Shown: one piece after another, positions 29,728-41,133 of the stretch
How the letters are laid out: each line of letters begins with the position of its first letter
Position numbering within the stretch: the stretch's first letter is position 1
Origin: Wenzhouxiangella sp.
GTDB lineage: Bacteria; Pseudomonadota; Gammaproteobacteria; Xanthomonadales; Wenzhouxiangellaceae
Direction of reading: 5' to 3'
Length of the DNA stretch: 47,973 bases
NCBI GenBank assembly: GCA_007694055.1
Contig: RECK01000036.1
Coordinates: 1 to 47,973 of the forward strand
Notes under the pieces: model-generated
What the model was told of the DNA's origin: nothing
Database searches by the model: none
The model's input: the letters and a program-made list of their open reading frames with translations, nothing else
Made by a program: the position numbers and the translations under genes

Positions 29728-31833
29728 TCAATCCTTGAGCCAGCGCGCCAGCCAGTCGGCGATTTCGCCATAAAAGTGGCGGCTGTTATGGCCGGACATG
29801 ATCCAGTGGTCTTCGTCGGGATAGACCAGTAGCCTGCTCTCGACCTGCTGGCGCTGCAGGGCCGTCCAGTACTCCAGTACGTTGGCCAGGGGCACGCGCT
29901 CATCCTTTTTGCCAATGGTGACCAGTACCGGTGTCTGCCAGTTTTCCGCATACATCAGCGGGTTCTGGTCGAGCCAGAGCTGGGGATCTTCCCAGGGCGG
30001 TGCGCCCAGGTTGGCCTCGCGGTGATAGACCGCATCGCTGGTACCCCACTGGGTGATCAGGTTGACCAGGCCGGCATGGCTGATCAGGCAGCGGTAGCGG
30101 TCGGTCGCGCCCTGCATCCAGTTGGCCAGGTGGCCGCCGTAGCTGGCCCCGCCGGCGCATTGACGCTCACCGTTGATGAATCCGAATTGTTCGATGGCGA
30201 CATCGGCAGCCTGGTTGATCTCGATGGCCGGGCCACGCAGTGGATCGCCCTGGATGCGGCGGGCAAATTCCTCGCCGAATCCGGTGGACCCGGAATAGTT
30301 GGTAAGCACCAGCACGTAGTCGGTGCCGGCCAGCAGATGGTAGTTCCAGCGCAGGAAGAAGTAGTCGCGGTACATGATGTGCGGACCACCGTGCATCAGC
30401 ACCAGCAAGGGGTAACTGCGGTTCGGGTCGAATCCGGCAGGTCGTACCAGCATGCTGTGGATGGGGACACCATCGTCGTTGTCGAACCAGAAATGCTCCA
30501 GCTCGGGCAGATCCAGTCCAGCCACGGCTTCGGCGGTGAACTCGGTCAGGCGCGCATGGCCCTGGCCGGGCAGCAGCTGCACGATCTCGGCCGGTTCGCT
30601 GGCCGATTCATAGCGTGCCAGGAGTACCCCGCTGCCTGCATCCCCGCCGCCATCCAGGCCCGTGTAGATGCCGCGCTGCTGGTCGAAATCTGCTGCGGCC
30701 ACGCCACCGCTGGTGCTTGCCCGGTACAGCCGAACCAGGCCGGCGTCCTCGGCCAGGATGAATACCGAGTCGCCATCCGGCGCCAGCGCATACTCGGCCA
30801 CCGCGCGCCGCTCCGGCAGCTCGATGACGGCCTGAACTTCCGCTTGCGGCCAGTTCAGCACGACCAGGTCGGTTGCGTTGTAGACCCATTCGGTGCGCGG
30901 CGTTCGCTGGGCCAGCAACAAGCGACCATCGGCACTGAACCGCGGGTTGCCGTAGTTGTCGCTCCCGGCCGGCTCGCCCGAACCGGTCAGTCGGCGCGGT
31001 TCACCGCCGGTAGCCGCAACCAGCCAAAGATCGGTGTGCGTGCTGTCGAAGGCAAAGCGATCACGGTTGCGGCTGGCCACGAACACCAGGCCCTCGCCGT
31101 CCGGTGTCCAGGTCACGTCCAGTTCGACGCCACCGGCCGTGCGCCGACCGTCGTACCCGGGGCTGGCAACCAGCTCGGTGCCAGCCAGCAGATCCACAGC
31201 CTGTTCCGCGCCGATGGTCTGTACGAACACCCGCGGCTGGAACTCATTCAGCCAGGTATTCCAGTTGCGGATCGGAAACCCGGTATAGGTCAGTACGTTG
31301 TACTTGCGCGCCTCGCGCTCTTCGCTGATGCGCCTGGAGTCCTCGTCACTCTGGCTGTCAGGATGGACGTTGCTGGTAAAGGCTATGCGTTGGCCGTCGG
31401 GTGAGAATCGCGGCTGACGGGCGCCGGTGCTGATGCTGGTGATGCGCCGCGCCTCGCCACCGGCAACCAGATCGAGCAGGTAAACCTGGCTGGCATCATC
31501 ACCATCCCGACGGGCCACGAAAGCGATTCGGCTGCTGTCCGGGGCCCAGGTCACCTGTGATTCGCTGGCATCGCTGAAGGTAAGCTGGCGTGGCGTGGCA
31601 CTGCCGTCAACCTGGACAAGCCACAGGTGACTGGCCTGATCATCGCTGTCATAGGCCGGTCGATTGACCGCGACAACGGCCAGCCGCCCGTCGGGGCTGA
31701 CCACGGGCGTGCCGACCCGGGGCATCAGCCACAGATCTTCGTGGGTGATGGGTCGCGGCGTTTCGGCGCTGGCAATGGATACCAGGAGCAGCAGCAGGGC
31801 CAGCGTATACGATGAAGACAATAGGCGAGTCAT
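29728..31833 (-). CDS. S9 family peptidase (dipeptidyl/prolyl oligopeptidase type), exported
   Basis: Signal peptide MTRLLSSSYTLALLLLLVSIASAE; WAPDSSRIAFVARRDG propeller repeats; GGASYGGHLANW, GKKDERVP, DEDHWI. Confidence 0.9.
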   Translation of the reverse strand: MTRLLSSSYTLALLLLLVSIASAETPRPITHEDLWLMPRVGTPVVSPDGRLAVVAVNRPAYDSDDQASHLWLVQVDGSATPRQLTFSDASESQVTWAPDSSRIAFVARRDGDDASQVYLLDLVAGGEARRITSISTGARQPRFSPDGQRIAFTSNVHPDSQSDEDSRRISEEREARKYNVLTYTGFPIRNWNTWLNEFQPRVFVQTIGAEQAVDLLAGTELVASPGYDGRRTAGGVELDVTWTPDGEGLVFVASRNRDRFAFDSTHTDLWLVAATGGEPRRLTGSGEPAGSDNYGNPRFSADGRLLLAQRTPRTEWVYNATDLVVLNWPQAEVQAVIELPERRAVAEYALAPDGDSVFILAEDAGLVRLYRASTSGGVAAADFDQQRGIYTGLDGGGDAGSGVLLARYESASEPAEIVQLLPGQGHARLTEFTAEAVAGLDLPELEHFWFDNDDGVPIHSMLVRPAGFDPNRSYPLLVLMHGGPHIMYRDYFFLRWNYHLLAGTDYVLVLTNYSGSTGFGEEFARRIQGDPLRGPAIEINQAADVAIEQFGFINGERQCAGGASYGGHLANWMQGATDRYRCLISHAGLVNLITQWGTSDAVYHREANLGAPPWEDPQLWLDQNPLMYAENWQTPVLVTIGKKDERVPLANVLEYWTALQRQQVESRLLVYPDEDHWIMSGHNSRHFYGEIADWLARWLKD

Positions 31834-31995
31834 CCAGCAAGACCTCGTTCGGGGATTGGGGGTAAGCGGCTCGGTCGGTTCAGCAAGGCCTGACCGATCA
31901 TTTTCGTCTCATTCTACCTTGGCATGAACACGCGGTCAGCACGGGCAGCGTGCCGGGCATTAGACTTGGCGCTGGATTATCCGATCGAAACAACC

Positions 31996-32988
31996 ATGGA
32001 ATTTCTACTCGACTACGGTCTGTTCCTGGCCAAGGCATTGACTGCGCTGCTGGTCGCCCTGATCCTGATCACGGCCATTGTCGGAGCTTTGCGCAATGCT
32101 CGGCAACAAGAGCAGTTGCCGTCCCGGCTGGAAGTCAGGCATCTCAACGATGAATACGAGCGGGCCGGCCTGACCCTGAAATCGGCCATGCTGCCGACCA
32201 AGGCGGTCAAGAGTGAGCGCAAGGCGCTGAAAGCGCGGCGCAAACAGCATGGCCAATCTTCGCGGCCGCGCCTGTTCGTGCTCGATTTCCACGGTGATAT
32301 CAGGGCCAGCGCGACCGAGTCCCTGCGCGAGGAAATCACCGCCATTCTGACTGCGGCCAGCGCCGATGACGAGGTGCTGGTGCGTCTGGAAAGCGGCGGC
32401 GGCATGATTCCACCCTATGGTCTGGCCGCGGCCCAGCTGCTGCGCCTGCGCGATCGCGGTATTCGTTTGACCGTGGCCGTGGATCGTGTCGCCGCCAGCG
32501 GCGGCTACATGATGGCCTGCGTGGCCGACCGTATCCTGACCGCGCCGTTTGCCATTCTCGGCTCCATCGGGGTGATCGCACAGGTCCCCAACTTCAACCG
32601 CATGCTCAAGAAGCATGAGATCGATTTCGAGCAGTTCATGGCCGGTGAGCACAAGCGAACGGTCACTTTGTTTGGCGAGAACACCGACCAGGGACGGCAC
32701 AAGTTCCAGCAGGAAATCGAACAGGCTCACGAGCTGTTCAAGGATTTCGTCGCCCGCTACCGCCCGCAGGTTGACCTGGCCGAAATCGCCACTGGCGAAT
32801 ACTGGTATGGCACCCAGGCCCTGGAACACAAGCTTGCCGACCAGGTCCTGACCAGCGATGAGTACCTGCTCGAGCGCAGCCAAAATGCCGAGCTCTACGC
32901 TGTCAGCAAGCGCGTTCGCAAGCCCCTGTTGAGCCGCATCCTGCCCGGCGCCGGTGAGGCCTGGAGCCGACTGCGTGGCCTGATCTGA
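31996..32988 (+). CDS. sohB: SohB-like inner membrane S49 protease
   Basis: RLFVLDFHGDIRASATESLREEITAIL; VAASGGYMMACVADRI; SIGVIAQVPNFNRMLKKHEID. Confidence 0.93.
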   Translation: MEFLLDYGLFLAKALTALLVALILITAIVGALRNARQQEQLPSRLEVRHLNDEYERAGLTLKSAMLPTKAVKSERKALKARRKQHGQSSRPRLFVLDFHGDIRASATESLREEITAILTAASADDEVLVRLESGGGMIPPYGLAAAQLLRLRDRGIRLTVAVDRVAASGGYMMACVADRILTAPFAILGSIGVIAQVPNFNRMLKKHEIDFEQFMAGEHKRTVTLFGENTDQGRHKFQQEIEQAHELFKDFVARYRPQVDLAEIATGEYWYGTQALEHKLADQVLTSDEYLLERSQNAELYAVSKRVRKPLLSRILPGAGEAWSRLRGLI

Positions 32989-33051
32989 CCGCTCAGCTCC
33001 GGCACTGGCGGGACTGCAAGCTCGGATAGAACCTGAGTTTATCTCTTGCAA

Positions 33052-33447
33052 TCAACGCGAAAGCTGTTTCATCAAGGCACGATTGGCGCTGTGGAAGCTG
33101 ATGATGCAGGCCGAGCCGATCAGGATGAAAGGGAGAATGCCCCAGGGGCCGGGCCAGTTGCTGAAATCATCGGTCGGGAGCATGATCGGAAGCATGATCC
33201 AGACAATCAGGAGAAAGAAACTGACGGCACTCTCGAGCAGGCCGATCAGCGGCGCGGAGACCGGCCAGCGCCAGGCCACCACACCCAGTCCGGTACATAG
33301 CGCATACCAGGCCATGCGCGCCCCGGAGTTGTCCAGGAAGGCGACTCTCAGATCCAGGCCCAGCACAACGTCCAGCAGCAAAAACACAGGTGTGGCCAGG
33401 TAGTAGCCGCGGATTATTCTTGTCCCGCCGCTGACTGTTTCAGACAT
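33052..33447 (-). CDS. Small multi-TM membrane protein of unknown function
   Basis: MSETVSGGTRIIRGYYLATPVFLLLDVVLGL... several hydrophobic segments; 8-nt overlap with recJ. Confidence 0.65.
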   Translation of the reverse strand: MSETVSGGTRIIRGYYLATPVFLLLDVVLGLDLRVAFLDNSGARMAWYALCTGLGVVAWRWPVSAPLIGLLESAVSFFLLIVWIMLPIMLPTDDFSNWPGPWGILPFILIGSACIISFHSANRALMKQLSR

Positions 33448-35155
33448 CAGCCTGATCCTTGACCAGGTGCTGGATGACCAGCTGCAGGCTGACCTGACCG
33501 CGCCAGCGATTGAGCTCGGGACGGTAGGTAAGGTGCAGGGGTTCTGGCAGCTCCTGGTGACAGAGCCGACCGGCACGGAAGGCAATCGCGTCGACGCCCG
33601 GGCCGCCGTCGGTCGAACGCAGCCTGAGCTTGAGATGATCCTGGCCGACCACGCGCCGGGACTCGATCCGGAAGCGGCCATCGAAAAGGGGTTCCGGCCA
33701 GGCCTGGCCCCAGGGTCCGACCTGGTCTAGTGCATCCACGGTCTCGATAGTGAACTCATCGCCGCGCAGGGCGCCATCCGTGGTGACAAACTCTTCACCG
33801 AAGCGCTCGCTCGCCAGGCGCTGTTCGAAGGCTGCACGGAAGTCATCCAGACGATTGCGGGCCAGGCTGAGGCCGGCAGCGCGCGCATGCCCGCCAAAGC
33901 GCGGGATCAGGCCAGGTCTTGCGCTGCTGATATCGACCAGCACATCACGCATATGCAAGCCGGCCGGGCTTCTGCCGGAGCCCTTGAGCATATCGCTGCC
34001 CTCTTCGGCCGGCGCAAAGGCAATCACCGGCCGCTGCAATCGCTCCATCAGGCGTCCGGCAACCAGTCCGACCACCCCCTGGTGCCAGTCCGGATCGAAT
34101 ACGCACAGCCCCTGGACTGCATCGCCAAGCTCGGCGCTCATTCGATCAGCCTGGACCTCGGCGTGGGCCTGCATGTCGTCCTGGATCGAGCGCCGCTCGG
34201 CATTGAGCTGGTCAAGCCGGTCGGCAAGCGAGCGCGCCTCACGATCATTGTCGGCAAGCAGGCAGCGGATGCCAATGCCCATATCGTCCAGGCGACCGGC
34301 AGCGTTGAGACGGGGTGCTGCCGCGAACCCCAGGTCAGATGCGTTGACCCAGGCCAGGTTGCGCCCGGCAACCTCGAGCAGCGCGCGAATACCCGGATTG
34401 ACCCGCCCTGCCCTGATCCGGCTCAGGCCCTGGGCGACGAGACGGCGATTGTTTTCGTCCAGCGGTACCAGGTCAGCCACGGTACCCAGGGCGACAAGGT
34501 CAAGCAAGGCATCCAGGCGCGGCTGGTGTTGGCCAAAATGATTGCGCTCGCGCAACAGCTTGCGCAACGCCAGCATCAGGTAGAACACGACCCCGACCCC
34601 GGCCAGCGCGCGCGAGGGAAAGGGGTCGTCTGCCAGGCAGGGATTGATAATGGCATCGGCAGCCGGCAAGTCCGGGCCCGGCAGATGGTGGTCGGTGACG
34701 ATCACGCGCGCGCCCCGTTGTCGAGCCAGGGCGACACCGTCCAGGGAGCTGATCCCCTGATCGACGGTCAACAGTACATCGGGAATCGGCGCCCCGATCT
34801 CGGTCACCAGTTCGGGGCTTAGCCCGTAGCCATGGCGAAAGCGGTCGGGCACCAGCCAGTCGACGTGTTTTGCCCCCATGAGTTTCAGTGCCCGCACGGC
34901 AACGGCACAGCCGGTTGCGCCGTCGGCATCGAAGTCGCCAACGACAAGGATACGCTGGCCCCGCTCTATCGCCTGGGCCAGCAGCTCAGCTCCCCGCCCG
35001 AGCCCGGACAGCGTTGGCGGCAACAGGCCGGAAAGCGCATAATCCGGCACCTTGTCCAGCCCGCGGCCAGCCAGCACCCGGGCCGCGACCGGATGCAAAT
35101 CAGGGGCTTGGGCCACGGTGGGGCTGCGCCGTTGAATTCGGACCTGGCGAATCAT
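33440..35155 (-). CDS. recJ: Single-stranded-DNA-specific exonuclease RecJ
   Basis: ILVVGDFDADGATGCAVAVRAL, VIVTDHHLPG, GGHARAAGLSL. Confidence 0.95.
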   Translation of the reverse strand: MIRQVRIQRRSPTVAQAPDLHPVAARVLAGRGLDKVPDYALSGLLPPTLSGLGRGAELLAQAIERGQRILVVGDFDADGATGCAVAVRALKLMGAKHVDWLVPDRFRHGYGLSPELVTEIGAPIPDVLLTVDQGISSLDGVALARQRGARVIVTDHHLPGPDLPAADAIINPCLADDPFPSRALAGVGVVFYLMLALRKLLRERNHFGQHQPRLDALLDLVALGTVADLVPLDENNRRLVAQGLSRIRAGRVNPGIRALLEVAGRNLAWVNASDLGFAAAPRLNAAGRLDDMGIGIRCLLADNDREARSLADRLDQLNAERRSIQDDMQAHAEVQADRMSAELGDAVQGLCVFDPDWHQGVVGLVAGRLMERLQRPVIAFAPAEEGSDMLKGSGRSPAGLHMRDVLVDISSARPGLIPRFGGHARAAGLSLARNRLDDFRAAFEQRLASERFGEEFVTTDGALRGDEFTIETVDALDQVGPWGQAWPEPLFDGRFRIESRRVVGQDHLKLRLRSTDGGPGVDAIAFRAGRLCHQELPEPLHLTYRPELNRWRGQVSLQLVIQHLVKDQADV

Positions 35156-36051
35156 GGTAGCGCGCTGGCCTGGCGCTGCCAGATTCGCCAGCGATCTCGC
35201 GGTTTCAGTACAAGACAGCGCTCGCGACTGGCCAGCTCCAAGCTGTCCAGCCCGAATCGCCCCAGCCTTTGCCAAAGCGGCTGCAGCCAACCAGCCAGTT
35301 CGACCAGGTTTTCCGATGCCGATCGCTCAGTCCGACCTGGCCACAGCACCAGGCTGCCATCGGCAGCGCCCCGGCGGTGAACGACCGGTTCGTGCGACAG
35401 CGACAGAAAACGCGAGATGCCCACCAGCACCGGACTGTCACCGACCAGATGGCTGACTCGGGACGCAGGTTTACTGGCGGCAGGCAAGGCGCCCGCCCCC
35501 CAGAACCACAGGCTGCCGGCGGTATTGCCCGTGGCTTCCGGGGTATGTTGATGAAGAATGATCTGGCTGTCGTTGAGCAAGCGCCGCCAACGCCCGGCGT
35601 CAGGCCCGTGCGGCAAGACGTGATCCAGGCTGTTTCCGGCCAGCGACCAGGGTGGATGAAAGCTGCATTCGGGGATGCTTTCCAGGCGCAGGTACCCCCG
35701 GCTCGGCGTCGGGAAATCCAGGGTCAGACCCTCGTCGGCAAAGCAGGCGACGAGATCCCGGATCGCCGCTTCGCTCAATCCCGCTTCAGCCTGCAGCCAG
35801 ACCGCATTCAGATCCGGCTGCAGGCGCACCGGATCGGCGCGCAGCCAGATACCGTCGGCATCGAGCGGATGATCGGCAAGTCGGCTCAAGGGTGCAGCAG
35901 CCAAGGGCTGACCCGTGACCAGCAAGGATTCGGCGAACATCGGATCGATACGGTGCGGCCTGGACCGGGCCAGAAAGCGCCTGAACAAGGGCGGTAGCTG
36001 TTCGGCCTCGGCCAGCAAGGTTTCCAGCTCGGGTACCAGGACGACGATCAC
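35152..36051 (-). CDS. rpfE: RpfE-type/phosphoglycerate-mutase-like conserved protein
   Basis: Between recJ and greA as in the Xanthomonas rpf region; sequence features WLRADPVRLQPDLNAVWL and SLWFWGAGALPA; GTG start inferred; ATGA overlap with recJ. Confidence 0.65.
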   Translation of the reverse strand: MIVVLVPELETLLAEAEQLPPLFRRFLARSRPHRIDPMFAESLLVTGQPLAAAPLSRLADHPLDADGIWLRADPVRLQPDLNAVWLQAEAGLSEAAIRDLVACFADEGLTLDFPTPSRGYLRLESIPECSFHPPWSLAGNSLDHVLPHGPDAGRWRRLLNDSQIILHQHTPEATGNTAGSLWFWGAGALPAASKPASRVSHLVGDSPVLVGISRFLSLSHEPVVHRRGAADGSLVLWPGRTERSASENLVELAGWLQPLWQRLGRFGLDSLELASRERCLVLKPRDRWRIWQRQASALP

Positions 36052-36061
36052 GGGTCCGGGA

Positions 36062-36541
36062 TTACTCGTACCGAACCTCGACGATCTCGTAGGCGCGAGT
36101 TCCGTTGGGAGCCTGGAACTCGGCCACATCCCCTTCTTCCTTGCCGATCAGGGCCCGAGCCAGCGGGGCACTGATCGCCAGGCGCCTTTCATTGACGTCT
36201 GCCTCAAGATCGCCGACGATCTGCCAGGTGACCTCTTCGGCCCCGTCGGCATCTTCCAGCAAGGTGACCGTGGCGCCGAACACCACTTTGGTGCCGGCGT
36301 CGAGTGCCGCGACGTCGATGATCCTGGCATTGCCCAGCGAAGACTCCAGGTTCTGAATTCGCCCTTCGATGAAGCCTTGTTGCTCGCGCGCTGCGTGGTA
36401 CTCGGCATTTTCCTTCAGATCGCCGTGGGCACGGGCTTCCGCAATAGCCTCGATAACCGCGGGTCGCTCAACTTTCTTGAGTCGATCAAGCTCGGCGCGA
36501 AGTCGCTCGGCACCCTGCTTGGTCAGGGGAATCTGGCTCAT
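36062..36541 (-). CDS. greA: Transcription elongation factor GreA
   Basis: [55 protein letters not shown]. Confidence 0.97.
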   Translation of the reverse strand: MSQIPLTKQGAERLRAELDRLKKVERPAVIEAIAEARAHGDLKENAEYHAAREQQGFIEGRIQNLESSLGNARIIDVAALDAGTKVVFGATVTLLEDADGAEEVTWQIVGDLEADVNERRLAISAPLARALIGKEEGDVAEFQAPNGTRAYEIVEVRYE

Positions 36542-36550
36542 GCTTGCTCC

Positions 36551-39500
36551 TTAGAGTCGATATAGCTCGGCGAGACTGCGCACGCCGCGCTCGTTCCAGT
36601 GATCCAGCGCCCGCAGCGTGGCCCGGGCACCGGCAATGGTGGTTGAATAGTTGACCTTGTGCTGCAGGGCCTGTCGCCGAATCGAGAAGGAGTCGGCAAT
36701 GGCCTGCCGGCCTTCCGTGGTGTTGACAATGTAGTCGATTTCGTCGTTCTTGATCAGGTCAACGATGTGCGGTCGGCCCTGTATCACCTTGTTGACGTAA
36801 TCGCAGTCGATGCCGTTTTCAACCAGGAACTTCCAGGTTCCCTCGGTGGCCACCAGCGAAAATCCGCGCCCGACCAGCTCGCGGGCTACGGGCAACAGGC
36901 GGTCCTTGTCGGCGTCTCGAACGCTCAGGAAGGCTCGACCAGTCGCCGCAGCGTTGATTCCCACACCCTGCTGGGCGCGCGCAACAGCAGCACCGAAACT
37001 GGTGCCCACTCCCATGGCCTCCCCGGTCGAGCGCATCTCCGGGCCGAGAATGGGATCCACGCCCGGGAACTTGATGAACGGATAAATGGGCTCTTTTATG
37101 GCGTAGAAAGGACTTGAGAGATCTTCTTTAATACCCTGATCATCAAGTGTTTTTCCTACCATACAGCGCGCTGCAACCTGGGCGATCGCAGTGCCGGTCG
37201 CCTTGGCCACGAACGGCACGGTGCGCGATGCGCGCGGATTGACCTCGAGCACGTAGATATCGTCGCCGCGAACGGCAAACTGCACGTTCATCAAACCAAC
37301 AACATTCAGGGCCAGGGCCATCTGGCGGGTCTGGCTGGCAATCTCCTTGATGACCTCATCCGACAGCGAGAAAGGCGGCAGGCTGCAAGAGGAGTCTCCG
37401 GAATGCACCCCGGCCTCCTCGATATGCTCCATGATGCCGGCGATGATGACCCGATGGCCATCGCACAAGGCGTCCACGTCGACCTCGATGGCATGGTCAA
37501 GAAAGCGATCCAGCAGCACCGGTGAGTCGTTCGACACCTTGACTGCTTCGCGCATGTAACGCCTGAGCTCGTCTTCGCCGTGAACGATATCCATGGCCCG
37601 TCCACCGAGAACATAAGACGGCCTGACAACCAGCGGGAAGCCGATTTCACGGGCCAGAACAATGGCTTCCTCCGCCTCCCGTGCGGTCCGGTTGGCCGGT
37701 TGGCGCAGGCCCAGTTCGTTGAGCAACGCCTGGAAGCGTTCGCGATCTTCGGCCAGGTCGATACAGTCCGGGGTGGTCCCGACTATCGGCGCCCCGGCCG
37801 CTTCCAGGGCGCGGGCCAGCTTGAGCGGGGTTTGTCCGCCGAACTGGATGATGATGCCCTCGGGTTTTTCGACATCGACGATGGCCAGCACATCCTCCAG
37901 GGTCAGTGGCTCGAAATACAGGCGGTCGGAGGTGTCGTAATCCGTGGAAACGGTTTCCGGGTTGCAGTTGACCATGATCGTTTCGTAGCCGAGGTCACGC
38001 ATGGCCAGCGCGGCGTGAACGCAGCAATAGTCGAATTCGATGCCCTGCCCGATGCGGTTGGGTCCGCCCCCCAGAACCATGATTTTGGGCTTCCCGGTCG
38101 GTGCCGCTTCACAGGACTCGCCCCAGGTTGAATACAGGTAGGCCGTAGTCGTGGCGAACTCTGCGGCACAGGTGTCGACGCGGCGATAGACCGGGCGAAT
38201 ACCAGCGCGCAGGCGCAGCTTGCGGATGCTGGCTTCATCGAGGCCGACCAGGCTGGCCAGGCGCGCGTCGGCGAAGCCCAGGCGTTTCAGCTCCAGCAGG
38301 CGTTGGTCGGTCAGCCCGGCAACCCCAGCCTCGGTGACTTCGGCCTCGATCTCGATCAGCTCGGCGATCTGGTCCAGAAACCAGGGGTCGATGCGGGTCA
38401 GGCGGTGGATTTCATCGAAACTCAGTCCGCGCCGGAAAGCCTCGGCCACGTAGAGCAGGCGATTGGGACCCGCTTCGCGCAACTCCCGTCGCAGCAGGGT
38501 CAGTTCGTCTGCCTCCCGGCTCTCAATCTCGATTGGATCGAGGCCGTCCAAGCCGGTCTCAAGACTGCGCAGCGCCTTTTGCAGCGACTCCTGGAAGGTG
38601 CGGCCGATGGCCATGGCTTCGCCGACCGACTTCATCTGCGTGGTCAGGCGATCATTGGCCGCAGGAAACTTCTCGAACGCGAAACGGGGAATCTTGGTGA
38701 CCACGTAATCGATGGTCGGCTCGAACGAGGCCGGCGTGGCGCCGCCGGTGATTTCATTCTTGAGCTCGTCGAGGGTGTAGCCGACGGCAAGCTTGGCGGC
38801 CACCTTGGCGATCGGAAACCCGGTGGCCTTGGACGCCAGGGCAGAAGAGCGCGACACGCGCGGGTTCATCTCGATGACCACGACGCGCCCGGTTTCCGGA
38901 TCAACCGCGAACTGCACGTTGGAGCCACCGGTGTCGACGCCGATCTTGCGCAGCACCGCGATGGCGGCGTTGCGCAGCTCCTGGTATTCCTTGTCGGTAA
39001 GGGTCATGGCCGGGGCCACGGTGATGGAATCACCGGTGTGCACGCCCATCGGGTCGAGGTTTTCGATCGAACAGATGATGATGCAGTTATCGGCGCTGTC
39101 GCGGACCACTTCGAGCTCGAACTCCTTCCAGCCCAGCAAGGATTCGTCCAGCAACACTTCGTTGGTTGGCGACAAATCCAGCCCGTGCTCGACGATCTCG
39201 ATGAATTCCTGGCGGTTGTAGGCGATGCCTCCCCCGGAGCCGCCCAGGGTAAAGGACGGCCGGATGATGATCGGAAACCCGATGCGCTGCTGAATCGCCA
39301 TGGCCTCATCGAGGGTGTGGGCAATATCGGCCACGGGCATGCCCAGGCCGATTTCGCGCATGGCCGTCCGGAACTGGTCACGGTCCTCGGCCATGTCAAT
39401 GGCCTGGCGCGAAGCGCCGATCATTTCGACACCGAACTCCTCGAGCACGCCGTGGCGCGCCAGGTCGAGCGCGCAGTTGAGCGCCGTCTGTCCGCCCATG

Positions 39501-39766
39501 GTCGGCAACAGCGCATCCGGACGCTCCTTGGCGATGACATCACGAACCACGTCCCAGCGGATAGGCTCGATGTAGACCACGTCGGCGACTTCCGGATCGG
39601 TCATGATCGTGGCCGGGTTGGAGTTGACCAGGATGACCCGGTAACCCTCTTCCCGCAGGGCCTTGACAGCCTGCACGCCGGAGTAATCAAACTCGCAGGC
39701 CTGACCGATGACAATCGGGCCGGCGCCGATGATCAGGATGGATTGAATGTCAGTTCTCTTCGGCAT
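36551..39766 (-). CDS. carB: Carbamoyl-phosphate synthase large subunit
   Basis: [30 protein letters not shown]; 1071 aa, both ATP-grasp halves intact. Confidence 0.98.
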   Translation of the reverse strand: MPKRTDIQSILIIGAGPIVIGQACEFDYSGVQAVKALREEGYRVILVNSNPATIMTDPEVADVVYIEPIRWDVVRDVIAKERPDALLPTMGGQTALNCALDLARHGVLEEFGVEMIGASRQAIDMAEDRDQFRTAMREIGLGMPVADIAHTLDEAMAIQQRIGFPIIIRPSFTLGGSGGGIAYNRQEFIEIVEHGLDLSPTNEVLLDESLLGWKEFELEVVRDSADNCIIICSIENLDPMGVHTGDSITVAPAMTLTDKEYQELRNAAIAVLRKIGVDTGGSNVQFAVDPETGRVVVIEMNPRVSRSSALASKATGFPIAKVAAKLAVGYTLDELKNEITGGATPASFEPTIDYVVTKIPRFAFEKFPAANDRLTTQMKSVGEAMAIGRTFQESLQKALRSLETGLDGLDPIEIESREADELTLLRRELREAGPNRLLYVAEAFRRGLSFDEIHRLTRIDPWFLDQIAELIEIEAEVTEAGVAGLTDQRLLELKRLGFADARLASLVGLDEASIRKLRLRAGIRPVYRRVDTCAAEFATTTAYLYSTWGESCEAAPTGKPKIMVLGGGPNRIGQGIEFDYCCVHAALAMRDLGYETIMVNCNPETVSTDYDTSDRLYFEPLTLEDVLAIVDVEKPEGIIIQFGGQTPLKLARALEAAGAPIVGTTPDCIDLAEDRERFQALLNELGLRQPANRTAREAEEAIVLAREIGFPLVVRPSYVLGGRAMDIVHGEDELRRYMREAVKVSNDSPVLLDRFLDHAIEVDVDALCDGHRVIIAGIMEHIEEAGVHSGDSSCSLPPFSLSDEVIKEIASQTRQMALALNVVGLMNVQFAVRGDDIYVLEVNPRASRTVPFVAKATGTAIAQVAARCMVGKTLDDQGIKEDLSSPFYAIKEPIYPFIKFPGVDPILGPEMRSTGEAMGVGTSFGAAVARAQQGVGINAAATGRAFLSVRDADKDRLLPVARELVGRGFSLVATEGTWKFLVENGIDCDYVNKVIQGRPHIVDLIKNDEIDYIVNTTEGRQAIADSFSIRRQALQHKVNYSTTIAGARATLRALDHWNERGVRSLAELYRL

Positions 39767-39857
39767 GCGATGTGTTTTCCGTCAGCCCTGGGTAAAAAAA
39801 CTTCGTGTCGTCGTCGTGACCTTTGTGCTGTTCCAGGCCGCCATGACCTGGTTCAAT

Positions 39858-40991
39858 TCAATTCCCGGCCCGCTCGATCATGTCGATGAATCGGGCGAAC
39901 AAGGGTCGGAGATCATGGGGGCCGGGGCTCGCCTCGGGGTGTCCCTGGAAACCCATGGCCGGCTTGCCATCAATCCGTATGCCCTGGAGCGTGCCGTCGA
40001 ACAGCGAGCGATGGGTGGGAATGACGTGGCCCGGCAGGCTGTTCTCGTCCACAGCGAAGCCATGGTTCTGACTGGTGATCAGCACCTGCCCGTTTTCCAG
40101 ATCCTTGACCGGGTGATTGGCGCCGTGGTGACCGAACTTCATCTTGGTCGTGCGGGCGCCAGCCGCCAGGGCGAGCAGCTGGTGGCCCAGGCAGATGCCG
40201 AATGTAGGCACGGCTCGTTCGAGCAGGCCGGCAATGGCCTCGATGGCGTAAGCGCAGGGCTCAGGGTCGCCAGGACCATTGGAAAGCATGACGCCATCCG
40301 GCTGCAGGGCCAGAACCTCTTCAAGACCGTGCCGGGCCGGCACAACGGTCACCCGGCAGCCGGCATCGACCAGCAAGCGAAGAATATTGTGCTTGACCCC
40401 GAAGTCGTAGCAGACAACGTGCAGGCGGCCATCGCCACGGCGAAACTTTCCATCGTCCAGCAGGTAGGTGCCTTCGGTCCATTCATATGCCGAGTCGCAG
40501 CACACCTGGCTGGCGAGATCCAGGCCAGCCATGGGTTGGCAAGCGCGCGCGCGTTCCACGGCTTCATCGGGCGAGATGTTTTCGCCGCTCAGGATGCAGC
40601 CGTTCTGGGCACCGTGCTCGCGCAGATGAATGGTCAGGCTGCGGGTATCCAGGCCCGCTATGCCGGCGATGCCCTGCCCTGCCAGATAGGCGGAGAGCGA
40701 CTCGGTAGCGCGCCAGGAACTGTAGCGCCGCGGATAATGGCGAATGATCAGGCCCCGCGCGTGAATCCGATCGGACTCTGCATCGGCAAGGTTGACCCCG
40801 GTGTTACCCACGTGAGAGGCAGTCAAAGTGACCAACTGCCCGGCATAGCTGGGATCAGTCAGTATCTCCTGGTAGCCAGTCATGGCGGTATTGAAAACCA
40901 CCTCGCCAACGGCCGCGGCGGGCGCGCCTATACCTTGGCCGGAAAACGTGGTGCCGTCTTCCAGCGCCAGAATTGCCTGCATTCGGGACAA
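39858..40991 (-). CDS. carA: Carbamoyl-phosphate synthase small subunit
   Basis: ALLALEDGT-type N-terminus ([17 protein letters not shown]), [25 protein letters not shown]. Confidence 0.98.
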   Translation of the reverse strand: MSRMQAILALEDGTTFSGQGIGAPAAAVGEVVFNTAMTGYQEILTDPSYAGQLVTLTASHVGNTGVNLADAESDRIHARGLIIRHYPRRYSSWRATESLSAYLAGQGIAGIAGLDTRSLTIHLREHGAQNGCILSGENISPDEAVERARACQPMAGLDLASQVCCDSAYEWTEGTYLLDDGKFRRGDGRLHVVCYDFGVKHNILRLLVDAGCRVTVVPARHGLEEVLALQPDGVMLSNGPGDPEPCAYAIEAIAGLLERAVPTFGICLGHQLLALAAGARTTKMKFGHHGANHPVKDLENGQVLITSQNHGFAVDENSLPGHVIPTHRSLFDGTLQGIRIDGKPAMGFQGHPEASPGPHDLRPLFARFIDMIERAGN

Positions 40992-41133
40992 TTTATCAAG
41001 ACCTCCGGGTATGCGAAAAGGGCCAGGTTCAACTCCCCGGCCCAGTCATCGCGGTAATGGGCTTTTGCCCGCTCCGGTTGGCTATTCTAACCAAGCTGGG
41101 GACTTTCGACCAGCCTGTACATCAGAAAGGGTT

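Noticed and set aside
30022-31404. 460-aa plus-strand ORF opposite the S9 peptidase
   Set aside because: Antisense shadow; no motifs, sense peptidase complete
37105-37165. AT-richer patch inside carB
   Set aside because: Frame is intact and encodes conserved CarB residues; no sign of insertion or frameshift
38303-39889. 528-aa plus-strand ORF opposite carB
   Set aside because: Shadow ORF of GC-rich coding DNA: low-complexity His/Gly/Asp-rich translation with no recognisable motifs, while carB is full-length and unmistakable
39747-41057. 436-aa plus-strand ORF opposite carA
   Set aside because: Antisense shadow of conserved carA
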